64,000 bases of DNA from an uncultured Alphaproteobacteria bacterium (GCA_934254585.1 CAKQLF010000007.1:1-64000), one strand, 5' to 3'. Numbered from the stretch's first letter, positions 26,267 to 34,456 are shown. A program made the numbers and translations. Notes: generated by a model not told the origin, from the letters alone.

Positions 26267-27070
26267 ATGCTAAAAATTAAGCAGGAAAAACTAAATGGGA
26301 TGTCTTGTTGCAACATTATTCGCGAGCGTTTCTTAAATGTCATTTGCGGGCACAGACCCGCGAATCTAGATTGCCGGATCACGTCCGGCAATGACTATAG
26401 AGTGGTTCAATGTGGTCGTTCTATGATTGAAATGCTTGGCGTTCTGGCCATTATCGGTGTTTTATCGGTTGCCGGAATCGCCGGCTATTCCAAAGCAATG
26501 ACCAAATGGAAAATCAACAAAACCATTGAACAAATAGAGCAAATTACCCAAAACACATTCACAGCTTTCGCTAACCAAAAGGAATTAGATTCTATGTCAT
26601 CTTTTAATGACGAAGATAGCATAAACCTTATGAAATCTTTGGGCATAATTTCTGAAGATATGATTGATTATGATGATTATGGAGTAGGCATATTCCTTCC
26701 TTTCGGAAGAATGGATGTCAGTATCGGTTATCAATATATAATAGGCCATAACACTATTGACTTTGAATATGATAACATACCTCGTGAAGCTTGTATGGCT
26801 TTGGGTTCCTTAAATTGGGAAAACGGTTCAGCCGCCGTTATCGGTATTGGGCTCACTTCGGTAAGTCCAATTCCATCAGGACCTTCGGATTGTTTATACA
26901 ATGATCCTATTGTAAATATAACAGATGGAAAAAGAATACTGTTTTGCAACCACGCTGACAAGAGTAGTGAAGAATATACTTCTTTTCCAATTCCTCCTGA
27001 TATTGTGGCAAAATATTGCAACTGCTCCAATAATGAATGTGAGTTTAGTATTGCCTTTAAAGAGTTATAA
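26267..27070 (+). CDS. Type IV pilin-like protein with repeat-bearing leader (copy 2)
   Basis: 267 residues. The prepilin motif GRSMIEMLGVLAIIGVLSVA begins after about 47 residues and is followed by KWKINKTIEQIEQITQNT. The C-terminus has the CNCSNNECEFSIAF segment that parallels copy 1, and both proteins share EACxAL..NW in the middle. The leader contains the palindromic element in the same frame as in copy 1 (HRPANLDCRITSGND). The ATG at 26267 has a strong GGAAGGGAAG site; an in-frame GTG about 5 codons before the cleavage Gly could give a conventional short leader. The gene starts 33 nt after a strong terminator, so expression may depend on readthrough. Confidence 0.75.
   Translation: MLKIKQEKLNGMSCCNIIRERFLNVICGHRPANLDCRITSGNDYRVVQCGRSMIEMLGVLAIIGVLSVAGIAGYSKAMTKWKINKTIEQIEQITQNTFTAFANQKELDSMSSFNDEDSINLMKSLGIISEDMIDYDDYGVGIFLPFGRMDVSIGYQYIIGHNTIDFEYDNIPREACMALGSLNWENGSAAVIGIGLTSVSPIPSGPSDCLYNDPIVNITDGKRILFCNHADKSSEEYTSFPIPPDIVAKYCNCSNNECEFSIAFKEL
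26338..26396. repeat. Palindromic repeat element, copy 2
   Basis: The same element as at 11649-11707 in the same orientation relative to the pilin-like gene, with hairpins TTGCGGG/CCCGCGAA and TTGCCGGA/TCCGGCAA around TCTAGA. It keeps the reading frame open and encodes nearly the same peptide as copy 1. Confidence 0.85.
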
Positions 27071-27265
27071 TTTTTTATTTTCACTAGCAAATAAAAGAAA
27101 CAAGGCATAAAACGCGCTTGTGAAGTTTCATTAATTGCCTTACAGAAAACCACATATTTATTGGAAACTCTAATGTTTGCCCGACACAATATGTTATTAT
27201 TTACCTGTAATCAGCAATTTTTTCGGTGTGGTTTTCATCTTAGCACCTGATTAGTCGTTTTATAT

Positions 27266-27353
27266 TTGACTCTAAAAATTAATTGTGTATACTATGAAAC
27301 AGCTATCGGGTTATTGTCGTTTTCGCAGCGGAAATAACCCGCCTGTTTTTTTA
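27266..27353 (+). ncRNA. Possible short hairpin RNA with its own promoter
   Basis: TTGACT (27266-27271), a 16-nt spacer and TATACT (27288-27293) lie directly before a hairpin (AACAG..CGGGTTATT/AATAACCCG..CTGTT) followed by T7. This would give an RNA of only about 55 nt, nearly all hairpin. Alternatively the hairpin is the terminator of the upstream pilin-like gene and the promoter match is chance. The T tract is on the plus side, so it does not serve the convergent FAD gene well. Confidence 0.4.
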
Positions 27354-28925
27354 AACGTTTTTTTCAGACAACGAATAAACCGCTTTCAGTCCATCAACCG
27401 CCGCAGAGGTGATGCCGCCGGCATATCCCGCACCTTCGCCGCACGGAAAAATTCCGACAATATTGCTTTGCATCGCCGTGTTGCGAACAATGCGCACCGG
27501 AGACGAACTACGAGTTTCAACTCCAGTTAAAACAGCATCATAACTATCAAAACCACGCAACTTTTTCCCCATTTCCACGATTCCCAAGCGCAGAGAACAG
27601 GCTATTTCTTCCGGTAAAACAGCCGAGAGATTACCTAAAGCCACAGATGGCAAATATGAAGGTGTAACTTCACCGATTTTCGTTGAATTTTTTTGCCGTA
27701 TAAAATCTCCGACCAATTGCGCCGGAGCTCGATATGTCCTGTCTCCGGCAATAAACGCGGCTTCTTCCAATCGTCGTTGAAAATACATTCCGGCCAATGG
27801 ACTGTCACTTCCAAAATCTTTGGCGGAAACGCCAACCAATAAAGCGGAATTAGCATTTTCAGCAGCGCGGGCAAATTCACTCATTCCGTTGGTAACCACG
27901 CGGCCTGTTTCCGAAGCCGCCGCCACAACGGTTCCTCCCGGGCACATACAAAACGTGTATACCGAACGTCCGTTTGGCAAGTGTACGGCCATTTTGTAGT
28001 CGGCAGCACCCAAATAGGGACTGGAGGCCGCTTTGCCGTATTGCGCTTTATTAATAAGCTCTTGCCGATGTTCAATTCTCGCGCCGACTGAAAATTGTTT
28101 TTGTTCCATTTGCAAGCCGGATTTATACAACATTTCAAAGGTGTCGCGCGCACTGTGCCCAATTGCCAAGAACAGCTTGTTTGTCGCTAATTCATAGGTT
28201 TCTTGACTGTTGGTTACCTGGATAGCCTTTAGTTTGTCATTTTCAATAATCAGACCGGTTAGTTGACTGTTAAAACGATATTCACCGCCCAGAGATATAA
28301 TTTTTTGCCGAATATTTTTCACAACCAAGCGTAATTTATCGGTGCCGATGTGGGGTTTGGCTAAATATAAAATTTCTTGCGGGGCACCGGCAAGTGCAAA
28401 TTCCTCTAAAACTTTTGCCGTAAATTTATCTTTTTTTATACCGGTCATAAGTTTTCCGTCAGAAAAAGTGCCGGCACCGCCTTCGCCGAATTGGACGTTG
28501 GTATGCGGGTTTAACTTTCCGCCGTGCCAAAAGGCCGTCACCTCTTTTTGTCGCTGTTCAATCGCCGCGCCGCGCTCTAATATAATAGGTCGGAGTCCGG
28601 CTTCGGCTAAAGCCAAACCGGCAAACATTCCGGCCGGACCGCTACCGACCACAATCGGACGCAGACCGTCGCTTTTAATATTAAAAGTTAATTTTTCCAC
28701 TTCCGGCAGCAGTTCAATGTCTTTATCGCGCACCATTGAAGCCGAATCACAATCCACGCTATATACAAAGTGCACATTGTTTTTGTTGCGGGCGTCGACA
28801 GATTTTTTTGAAACAGAAAAATTTTGAAGCTCAGTCTCTTTAATTCCCAATTTTTGTGCGGTTTTTTGTTTCAGTTGTTGCTCATTCGCGTTTAACGGCA
28901 TTGAAATATTGTTTATGCGTAACAT
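27351..28925 (-). CDS. FAD-dependent dehydrogenase-like protein (COG2509 type)
   Basis: 524 residues from the ATG at 28925 (preceded by AAAGGGGTG). A small N-terminal alpha/beta domain is followed by an FAD-binding motif PIVVGSGPAGMFAGLALAEAGLRPIILERG (split here as GSGPAGMFAG..LERG). Family segments FGEGGAGTFSDGKL, SVGARIEHRQELIN, CPGGTVVAAASETG and FPCGEGAGYAGGITSAAVDG mark the uncharacterised FAD-dependent protein family often annotated as NAD(P)/FAD-dependent oxidoreductase. The substrate is unknown. It follows the small membrane protein at 29290 by 50 bp on the same strand and may be co-transcribed. Confidence 0.88.
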   Translation of the reverse strand: MLRINNISMPLNANEQQLKQKTAQKLGIKETELQNFSVSKKSVDARNKNNVHFVYSVDCDSASMVRDKDIELLPEVEKLTFNIKSDGLRPIVVGSGPAGMFAGLALAEAGLRPIILERGAAIEQRQKEVTAFWHGGKLNPHTNVQFGEGGAGTFSDGKLMTGIKKDKFTAKVLEEFALAGAPQEILYLAKPHIGTDKLRLVVKNIRQKIISLGGEYRFNSQLTGLIIENDKLKAIQVTNSQETYELATNKLFLAIGHSARDTFEMLYKSGLQMEQKQFSVGARIEHRQELINKAQYGKAASSPYLGAADYKMAVHLPNGRSVYTFCMCPGGTVVAAASETGRVVTNGMSEFARAAENANSALLVGVSAKDFGSDSPLAGMYFQRRLEEAAFIAGDRTYRAPAQLVGDFIRQKNSTKIGEVTPSYLPSVALGNLSAVLPEEIACSLRLGIVEMGKKLRGFDSYDAVLTGVETRSSSPVRIVRNTAMQSNIVGIFPCGEGAGYAGGITSAAVDGLKAVYSLSEKNV

Positions 28926-28975
28926 AATACACCCCTTTGTTAGTGGTATATTACATAAAAAACGCAAATTTGCAA

Positions 28976-29290
28976 TTATTCTTTTTCGTTCTCGTCGTCA
29001 TCATCGTTTTGCAGAATTGACCAAAGCGGTTTCCGATACATCCATAAATTTATAACCCCGAGAACTACCGACATCGAGCCAAAAATGTATAAAAGATAAT
29101 ACCAATTTAAATTATCAGCAGACATCATTACATCTTGATTGGTAACACGCAGAAAACCGATGGCGACGGCGGTTACTGAAAATGAAGCAATAAAAGCCAA
29201 TGTCCATATTTTGTGCACTATGTTTTTTTTGACCATAGCGGCGGTAATTAAATAAATGAATAAAAGGGCTATAAGTAAATATAATTCCAT
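28976..29290 (-). CDS. Small three-helix membrane protein, unknown
   Basis: 104 residues. Three hydrophobic segments (about 3-20, 28-47 and 64-84) and an acidic C-terminal tail (NDDDDENEKE) suggest an inner-membrane protein with a cytoplasmic tail. GGAGAAAAATT precedes the ATG. It lies directly upstream of the FAD-dependent protein. No family recognised. Confidence 0.7.
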   Translation of the reverse strand: MELYLLIALLFIYLITAAMVKKNIVHKIWTLAFIASFSVTAVAIGFLRVTNQDVMMSADNLNWYYLLYIFGSMSVVLGVINLWMYRKPLWSILQNDDDDENEKE

Positions 29291-29420
29291 AATTTTTCTC
29301 CTAAAACAAAAATAATAGGCAGATTGAGTGTTTTCAATAGTTGAGGATATTTTGCAAAAAAATAAAAAAAATGTTGACTAGAAGAAAAACATACGTTAAA
29401 AGGATTTTGTTATCACTTAT

Positions 29421-29509
29421 GGAGCGTTGGCAGAGTGGTAATGCAGCGGATTGCTAATCCGTCATCCCCTTAAAAGGATGCATAGGTTCGAGTCCTATAC
29501 GCTCCGCCA
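29421..29509 (+). tRNA. tRNA-Ser(GCT)
   Basis: A class II tRNA with a long variable arm (CATCC..GGATG) and encoded CCA. The acceptor GGAGCGT/ACGCTCC and the anticodon loop TTGCTAA give GCT (codons AGC/AGU). Confidence 0.95.
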
Positions 29510-29510
29510 A

Positions 29511-29545
29511 TAAAACCCCGTAGGGCTTATCCCTTCGGGGTTTTG
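29511..29545 (+). terminator. Terminator after tRNA-Ser
   Basis: The stem AAAACCCCG/CGGGGTTTT directly follows the tRNA. Its 3' arm forms the first part of the adjacent minisatellite unit. Confidence 0.75.
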
Positions 29546-29722
29546 TTGTGTGGAAAGGAGCGGGCTTGTATCTTTGGGGTTTTGTTGTGCGAAAAGGGGC
29601 GGGCTTGTATCTTTGGGGTTTTGTTGTGTGGAAAGGGGCGGGCTTGTATCTTTGGGGTTTTGTTGTGTGGAAAGGGGCGGGCTTGTATCTTTGGGGTTTT
29701 GTTGTGCGAAAAGGGACGGGCT
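29537..29722 (+). repeat. 39-bp minisatellite, about 4.8 copies
   Basis: The unit GGGGTTTTGTTGTG-(T/C)G-GAAAGGGGCGGGCTTGTATCTTT repeats with a period of exactly 39 bp. Because 39 is a multiple of three and lacks stop codons in most frames, it creates open frames on both strands, which are artefacts. It begins inside the 3' arm of the tRNA-Ser terminator and so probably arose by slippage from it. Confidence 0.9.
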
Positions 29723-29777
29723 CGAACCAAAAAATAAATTCAAATTAAAAAGAAATGACCATATCTTGAAGATTGCA

Positions 29778-29804
29778 TTGACAGACTTGTTTTTTCTCTA
29801 TACT
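29778..29804 (+). promoter_or_regulatory. Promoter of the Y-family polymerase gene
   Basis: TTGACA at 29778-29783 and TATACT at 29799-29804 with a short 15-nt spacer; TTGCAT at 29774 is an alternative -35 at 19 nt. The LexA-type box starts 2 nt after the -10. Confidence 0.55.
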
Positions 29805-29806
29805 AT

Positions 29807-29821
29807 GAACAAAAATAGAAC
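29807..29821 (+). promoter_or_regulatory. Alphaproteobacterial-type LexA box
   Basis: GAAC-aaaaata-GAAC is an exact match to GAAC-N7-GAAC, the direct repeat bound by LexA in Alphaproteobacteria. It covers the expected transcription start of a DNA-damage polymerase gene. Confidence 0.8.
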
Positions 29822-29833
29822 ATAAGGACGAAA

Positions 29834-30985
29834 ATGTCAAAAATAGCATTGGTGGATTGCGATAGTTTTTTTGTTTCGTGTGAACAGGCCGAAAACCAGT
29901 CTTTACGAGGCAAAGCGGTTTGCGTTGTTTCCGGCGAAAACGGGTGTGTGGTTTCTCGTTCGCGCGAGGCGAAAAAAGTTGGGGTAAAAATGGGCGAGCC
30001 TTATTTTATGGCAAAACAAAAATTTCCCGAAGTTTGTTACATAAACGCTAATCAACGGTGCTATAAAAGCTATTCCGACAAAGTTATGACCTGTTTGAAA
30101 GATTTTACTCCGGATGTTGAAATTTGTTCAATTGACGAGGCTTATCTCAATTTTCAGGGATTGGATAAATTATATAATTCAGATTTTGTGCAGTTGGCAA
30201 TGCGAATCCGACAGAAAATTTGGCAAAAATGTCAAATTCCGGTTTCAATCGGCATAAGCAGTTCTAAATTATTGGCTAAATTGGCCAGTGATAAAGCAAA
30301 AAATAAAGGCGGAGTGTATGATATAGAAAAGGATAATTTATCGACAATTCTAAAGGAAACCTGTTTGGAAGATGTTTGCGGTTTTGGGCGTCAGCATACG
30401 GCAAAAATGAAAATGGCCGGAGTTTTTAGTTGTGAAGATTTTGTGGCGCAAACAGATAGCTGGGTGCGTAAAAATTTAGGAATTATCGGACTTAATTTGA
30501 AATATGAACTGTTAGGATTTGCCGTTAGCAAGGTTAATCCGTTGCCCGAACAACCGAAATCCATTCAAAGCACATCAATGCTGAGTAAATTTACTTCGGA
30601 TATAGATGTTTTGAGAGCGTCGCTCAAGCATCATATTCACACGGCCGGCCAAAAGCTTCGCAAGGAAGATTGCTTTTGCCAAAGTGTGGGAATTATGTTG
30701 CGTAGCAAAGATTTTTTTGTGTATAGCGACTATGTTAAATTGCCACAGCCGACTAACAGCGAAAAAGAGCTTTTTAAGGCGGCTGTTGACTTGTTGCCGA
30801 AAGTGTTTCTGCCAAATCGACTATATCGCAGTAGTGGCGTGATGTTAGAACATTTGCTTAATCGAAAGGATTTTCAACCTGTGTTGTTTGCAGCTCCGGA
30901 ATATAATGATGACAAAATTAGCCGTGTTTTAGATGAGTTGGAACAAAAATTTGGCAAAGATATTGTAAAAAACGGACTGTTTTAA
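29834..30985 (+). CDS. Y-family DNA polymerase, UmuC-like
   Basis: 383 residues. It performs translesion synthesis. The palm carries the catalytic acids in ALVDCDSFFVSCEQ and CSIDEAYLNF; the fingers have NGCVVSRSREAKKVGVKMGEP; the thumb has GISSSKLLAKLASDKAK and the HhH region VCGFGRQHTAKM; a little-finger domain ends the protein. The SFFVSCEQ and VVSRSREAK wording is UmuC-like rather than DinB-like, but it is about 40 residues shorter than E. coli UmuC and no umuD is adjacent. A LexA box in the promoter makes it an SOS gene. No clear beta-clamp motif was seen at the C-terminus. Confidence 0.88.
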   Translation: MSKIALVDCDSFFVSCEQAENQSLRGKAVCVVSGENGCVVSRSREAKKVGVKMGEPYFMAKQKFPEVCYINANQRCYKSYSDKVMTCLKDFTPDVEICSIDEAYLNFQGLDKLYNSDFVQLAMRIRQKIWQKCQIPVSIGISSSKLLAKLASDKAKNKGGVYDIEKDNLSTILKETCLEDVCGFGRQHTAKMKMAGVFSCEDFVAQTDSWVRKNLGIIGLNLKYELLGFAVSKVNPLPEQPKSIQSTSMLSKFTSDIDVLRASLKHHIHTAGQKLRKEDCFCQSVGIMLRSKDFFVYSDYVKLPQPTNSEKELFKAAVDLLPKVFLPNRLYRSSGVMLEHLLNRKDFQPVLFAAPEYNDDKISRVLDELEQKFGKDIVKNGLF

Positions 30986-31075
30986 GAAAAATAAACAAAA
31001 CTTGACAAAATCGTTGAATTTTAAAAATAAATATGTTTTAATAAACAAAAGATGATTTTAAAAAGGAGTGCGGAT

Positions 31076-32473
31076 ATGGTAGATGTTGCAGAAAAAGATG
31101 GTGCAGAATTAACCCCAAAATCAGAAGATGCTGAAGCTTTGACCATTACTAATGTAGACGATATTCCACCATTAGAGCCGAAAACGTTTCGCTTAAATTT
31201 GTTAAAAGAATTGTTGAATAAACCTCAAAATACTCCGGAAGGCCAATGGTTGATGGATGAATTTTCTGCTTTGAATGTTGCCGAAAAGCTTAGCGACGGC
31301 CATATAATAGACGATGAAGATCCATTGTTTGATAAAATTTATCAAGACTATTTGGACGATTTAAGTTATACGATTAAAACAGATTCTTTTTCTTTAAATG
31401 CAGATAAAGTAAACTTAGCAATCCGTAAACTTCAAAATTTGGCGGCAATGAATATTTCTGAAGATTCTCAAATTGATAACAATAAGTTCGACAGTTTGAT
31501 GTTCAATCGTTTTTCAGAAATTCCTCAACTGTATGAAACTTATGATGTGGTGACAGTAAATCGTGAAATATTTAATATGATAACCACAAATTCAAATTCG
31601 GTAAGCACGCAAATAGAAGTTGAAAATAAAGTATTGGCTTTGGAAGATTTCTATAATGATAAAGTGATTGATAACGAACAAATGGCTTATGGTTATCATA
31701 ATATTGCTATTTTAATGGAAGGATTGTCCCGTCAGAAACGTGATGCTGCCGGCATAAGTACGGAACGTTTGGCTTCGTATGATTATATGAGCAAGGCGTT
31801 GCGTTTGACCGACGACCCTCAGTTGATAAAAATAGGGTATGAATATTTACCGTCAACTTTTAATAAAAAAATGCTTTTTGTTCGTGAAGCTTGCGATAGA
31901 GCTTTGGATAGAAATGACAATGACGAAATAACTTTATTTAAAGTTCATACTTTATATGGTAAAGCATCTGCCGCCACAATTAATTCAAATTATTTATCAA
32001 AGGCAGATGAAGGGCTTTATGCCGAAGCTTGCTATCATTACAAAGAAGCGTTTAATAATGCAAATACGCCGGAAAGAAAAATAAAAACTTTGCGCAGTTT
32101 GGCAAAATTGCAAAAAGATATTGAACCGGAAAAATATTTGGAAACGCGTGTCAAAATTGCCGAAGAGTTTTTGAGCGGAAAATCAAAAGTTCGTGAACTT
32201 GTGCGTTTGGCCGGTGAGGCTTCTGAAACAGAAACTAAACAAGCTTTGTTGGAAAGTGCGGCTAATGAGCTGATTGATTGTACGGAAATTAAAAAAGGCG
32301 AAAAATCATTACTGATGTCAAATGTAATAAATACTTTGCGTCCGCTTTATGGCAAGGATAATAGTAAAAACAAAATTTTAGATAAAATAGAAGCTGAATA
32401 TTGTCAAAAAGAAGAAAAAACAGATGTCGTAATATCTAGAATATCTTCAAAAGGACACGATTATTTCCGCTAG
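31076..32473 (+). CDS. Helical (TPR-like) protein of unknown function
   Basis: 465 residues from the ATG at 31076, which has AAAAGGAG seven bases upstream; an in-frame ATG at 31052 lacks a ribosome site. No signal peptide. The N-terminus is acidic and disordered, with the rest mainly amphipathic helices; YAEACYHYKEAFNNANTPERK and similar segments look like degenerate TPR units. TTGACA at about 31001 may be part of its promoter. Function unknown; probably a cytoplasmic scaffold. Confidence 0.7.
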   Translation: MVDVAEKDGAELTPKSEDAEALTITNVDDIPPLEPKTFRLNLLKELLNKPQNTPEGQWLMDEFSALNVAEKLSDGHIIDDEDPLFDKIYQDYLDDLSYTIKTDSFSLNADKVNLAIRKLQNLAAMNISEDSQIDNNKFDSLMFNRFSEIPQLYETYDVVTVNREIFNMITTNSNSVSTQIEVENKVLALEDFYNDKVIDNEQMAYGYHNIAILMEGLSRQKRDAAGISTERLASYDYMSKALRLTDDPQLIKIGYEYLPSTFNKKMLFVREACDRALDRNDNDEITLFKVHTLYGKASAATINSNYLSKADEGLYAEACYHYKEAFNNANTPERKIKTLRSLAKLQKDIEPEKYLETRVKIAEEFLSGKSKVRELVRLAGEASETETKQALLESAANELIDCTEIKKGEKSLLMSNVINTLRPLYGKDNSKNKILDKIEAEYCQKEEKTDVVISRISSKGHDYFR

Positions 32474-32486
32474 ATTTTAATCAGAA

Positions 32487-32529
32487 AAAAAAATCCCTGC
32501 AGTTTTTCATATCTGTGGGGATTTTTTTA
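32487..32529 (+). terminator. Terminator after the 31076 gene
   Basis: The stem AAATCCC-CAG/CTG-GGGATTT is followed by T7. Confidence 0.75.
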
Positions 32530-32594
32530 TATTCCAAAAAAAATAAGGCAGAAGCTTTACACTTGCTGCCTAAATCTTTTCATAACATCAATAA

Positions 32595-32870
32595 TTAGCT
32601 GTTAACAATGTCTTGCAAAGTTTTACCAGCTTTGAATTTAGCAACGTTACGAGCCGGAACATTAACTGTTTGGCGAGTACGCGGATTGATAGCTGTTGTA
32701 GCTGCTCTTTTAGAAGTAGCAAATGTGCCAAAGCCAACCAAACGAATTTCATCACCAGCTTTTAATGCACTGGAAACAGAAGAAATAAAAGCATCTAAAG
32801 CTTTAGCTGAATCAGTTTTTGTTAATCCAGAAGCAGAAGCAATGCTGTCAATCAATTCACTTTTATTCAT
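32595..32870 (-). CDS. hup: HU-family DNA-binding protein
   Basis: 91 residues, the standard HU length. The fold is clear: helical N-terminus (MNKSELIDSIASASGLTK), then KAGDEIRLVGFGTFATSKRAA, and the DNA-binding arm with the conserved Pro in INPRTRQTVNVPARNVAKFKAGKTL. HU bends and compacts DNA and supports replication, recombination and transcription. Wording is closer to HU than to IHF (no paired subunit nearby). AGAGGAAT precedes the start. Confidence 0.95.
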   Translation of the reverse strand: MNKSELIDSIASASGLTKTDSAKALDAFISSVSSALKAGDEIRLVGFGTFATSKRAATTAINPRTRQTVNVPARNVAKFKAGKTLQDIVNS

Positions 32871-33090
32871 TTTTATATTCCTCTTTAAGTTATAATTAAA
32901 GCTTGAGAAATCTTTCTCGCTTTTTATCTAATAGGAATAAAAACGTTTTGTCAAACAAAAATAACGTTAACAGCCTAAAAATGTTATATTTTAAGCCATT
33001 TGGGGGCAAATTGTGGGCTATTTTTTTTCATATTTGACTTTAGAGGTGATTTAAATTAGATTATTGGCTGAAAATAAGGGGGAGAATCTT

Positions 33091-33609
33091 ATGAAAATCA
33101 AAATTTTAGGCTTAATCATCGTATGTTTGTTAGCATCTTGCGGAGAATCGGACAGAGATGAAATTTATAATGAAAACAACACCAATGTGGTTGATGGAGT
33201 TGTCTATGATATTAATGAAAAGCCGATTAACGGTGTTTATAAAATCTATTACCCTAATGGCAATGTAAAAATGGAAGTCGAAAGTAAAAACGGCAAGCCG
33301 GAAGGAAAGGGGCGTTTTTATGATGAAGAAGGAAATGTCTTGTTTGAAGGAACTTTCAAAAACGGTCTGATTGATGGTAAAATGCTGAATTTTTATAAAG
33401 ATGGCTCGGTCCGAAATGAAATGTATTTTATTAATGGTGTGCAAAACGGCACTTACAAAACATTTAATGAGGACGGGACACTTTCAATAGAAGTCAACTT
33501 TGAAAATGGTAAGGCCGTCAGCGGTTATACCTTGATTCAAGAAAATAAGGTCGATTTGTCGCCCGAAGATTTGGAAGAACTTTCTCAAATGGAACAGCCG
33601 GCTGAATAG
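33091..33609 (+). CDS. MORN-repeat lipoprotein
   Basis: 172 residues from the ATG at 33091, with GGGGGAGAA upstream. The signal peptide MKIKILGLIIVCLLASC has a lipobox LASC, so the mature protein starts at Cys17. About four MORN-type repeats follow (GVYKIYYPNGNVKMEVESKNGKPEGKG is one; YDEEGNVLFEGTFKNGLIDG another), the variant common in Gram-negative antitoxin-like and outer-membrane lipoproteins. The role is unknown. It lies alone, followed by a 310-bp AT-rich gap. Confidence 0.82.
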   Translation: MKIKILGLIIVCLLASCGESDRDEIYNENNTNVVDGVVYDINEKPINGVYKIYYPNGNVKMEVESKNGKPEGKGRFYDEEGNVLFEGTFKNGLIDGKMLNFYKDGSVRNEMYFINGVQNGTYKTFNEDGTLSIEVNFENGKAVSGYTLIQENKVDLSPEDLEELSQMEQPAE

Positions 33610-33810
33610 AACTTGTTTTTTGCTTAATAAGTTTTATATAAATATTTAAGATTTACATATATTTGAAAAACGAATCGGGAAAATAATTAAAATTATTATA
33701 AATCAAAAGGTTATGCAATATTGGAGAAAATATTTAAAATTCCGATTTTGTAAATATTTAGGTAAATTTAATAATAAAAAAGTGTTTTCTTAGTTTTTTT
33801 GTACATTTTT

Positions 33811-33842
33811 TTGTTAAGAAAGTAAAAAAATACTTAACAAAT
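33811..33842. repeat. AT-rich inverted repeat in intergenic region
   Basis: TTTGTTAAG and CTTAACAAA form a perfect 9-bp inverted repeat with a 14-nt spacer. Its right arm overlaps the TTAA array. The rest of the gap 33610-33919 is very AT-rich with no gene seen. Confidence 0.6.
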
Positions 33843-33859
33843 AATTAATTTTCTGTTAA
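33834..33859 (+). promoter_or_regulatory. TTAA array with 11-bp phasing (CtrA-like sites)
   Basis: TTAA occurs at 33834-33837, 33845-33848 and 33856-33859, each pair separated by exactly 7 nt. This is two overlapping TTAA-N7-TTAA motifs, the consensus bound by the alphaproteobacterial cell-cycle regulator CtrA, about 60 bp before a lipoprotein start codon. AT-rich background raises the chance rate. Confidence 0.45.
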
Positions 33860-33919
33860 TAATGGATTCAGAGTTATGTAAAAAAAGTTACATTGTTCAG
33901 AAAGAACAGGAGGATTATA

Positions 33920-34399
33920 ATGAAAAATTTAACGAAATTGTTGGTTTTGGCTTTGGCCGCAGGCTTAACAGCTTGCGCAAGTGATGAGGAAGCAACCGGT
34001 CGTAACTATCGCTATGTTGGCAATCAGGAAAATAATTGCGGCGAAGCATTGATAGAGAAAAAGCCGGCTCCGGCACCAATGCCTGTACGTCAGGTTGCCT
34101 ATCAACCGGCACCTGTAGCCCGTCCTTGCGGCGGTTGCCAACCGACAGAATATACGGTTAGAACACCGGTTAAAGTAGTTTATAAAAACACCACTTATCA
34201 CACTGTGTATGAACCACGCACTTATGAGACAACTTCTTTTGAAACACGTCCGTTTAATCGTGGCGAAGCTTGTGCAACAGGTAACTGCATTCAGGAAAAT
34301 ACAGCAGTAGTGTCCGGTCAACCGGTTGTAACCCGTCAGCCTGTTTTGCAACAACCGGCAGCTTCTGCTCCGGAAACAGTGGAAGTTTATGAAAAATAA
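33920..34399 (+). CDS. Pro/Thr-rich lipoprotein of unknown function
   Basis: 159 residues from the ATG at 33920 (ACAGGAGGATTATA upstream). The signal peptide MKNLTKLLVLALAAGLTAC ends in lipobox LTAC. The mature part has a Pro-rich stretch (KKPAPAPMPVRQVAYQPAPVARP), a CGGC motif, a Tyr/Thr-rich beta-like region (VKVVYKNTTYHTVYEPRTYE) and two further Cys. A near-consensus ribosome site suggests high expression, and possible CtrA-like sites lie upstream. It is a plausible abundant envelope lipoprotein; the function is not recognised. Confidence 0.75.
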   Translation: MKNLTKLLVLALAAGLTACASDEEATGRNYRYVGNQENNCGEALIEKKPAPAPMPVRQVAYQPAPVARPCGGCQPTEYTVRTPVKVVYKNTTYHTVYEPRTYETTSFETRPFNRGEACATGNCIQENTAVVSGQPVVTRQPVLQQPAASAPETVEVYEK

Positions 34400-34420
34400 T
34401 TGAGTTTTGTTTTTCTCTTG

Positions 34421-34456
34421 GCTCCGTATAATTCGCATATACGGAGTCTTTTTTTA
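34421..34456 (+). terminator. Terminator after the 33920 lipoprotein
   Basis: The stem GGCTCCGTATA/TATACGGAGTC is followed by T7. Confidence 0.85.

Noticed and set aside
29495..29748. Overlapping open frames on both strands over the 39-bp repeats
   Set aside because: They result from a stop-free repeat whose length is a multiple of three. None has a ribosome site, and the minus-strand frame runs into tRNA-Ser.
31052..31075. Upstream ATG at 31052 as start of the helical protein
   Set aside because: No ribosome site, whereas the ATG at 31076 has AAAAGGAG at ideal spacing.
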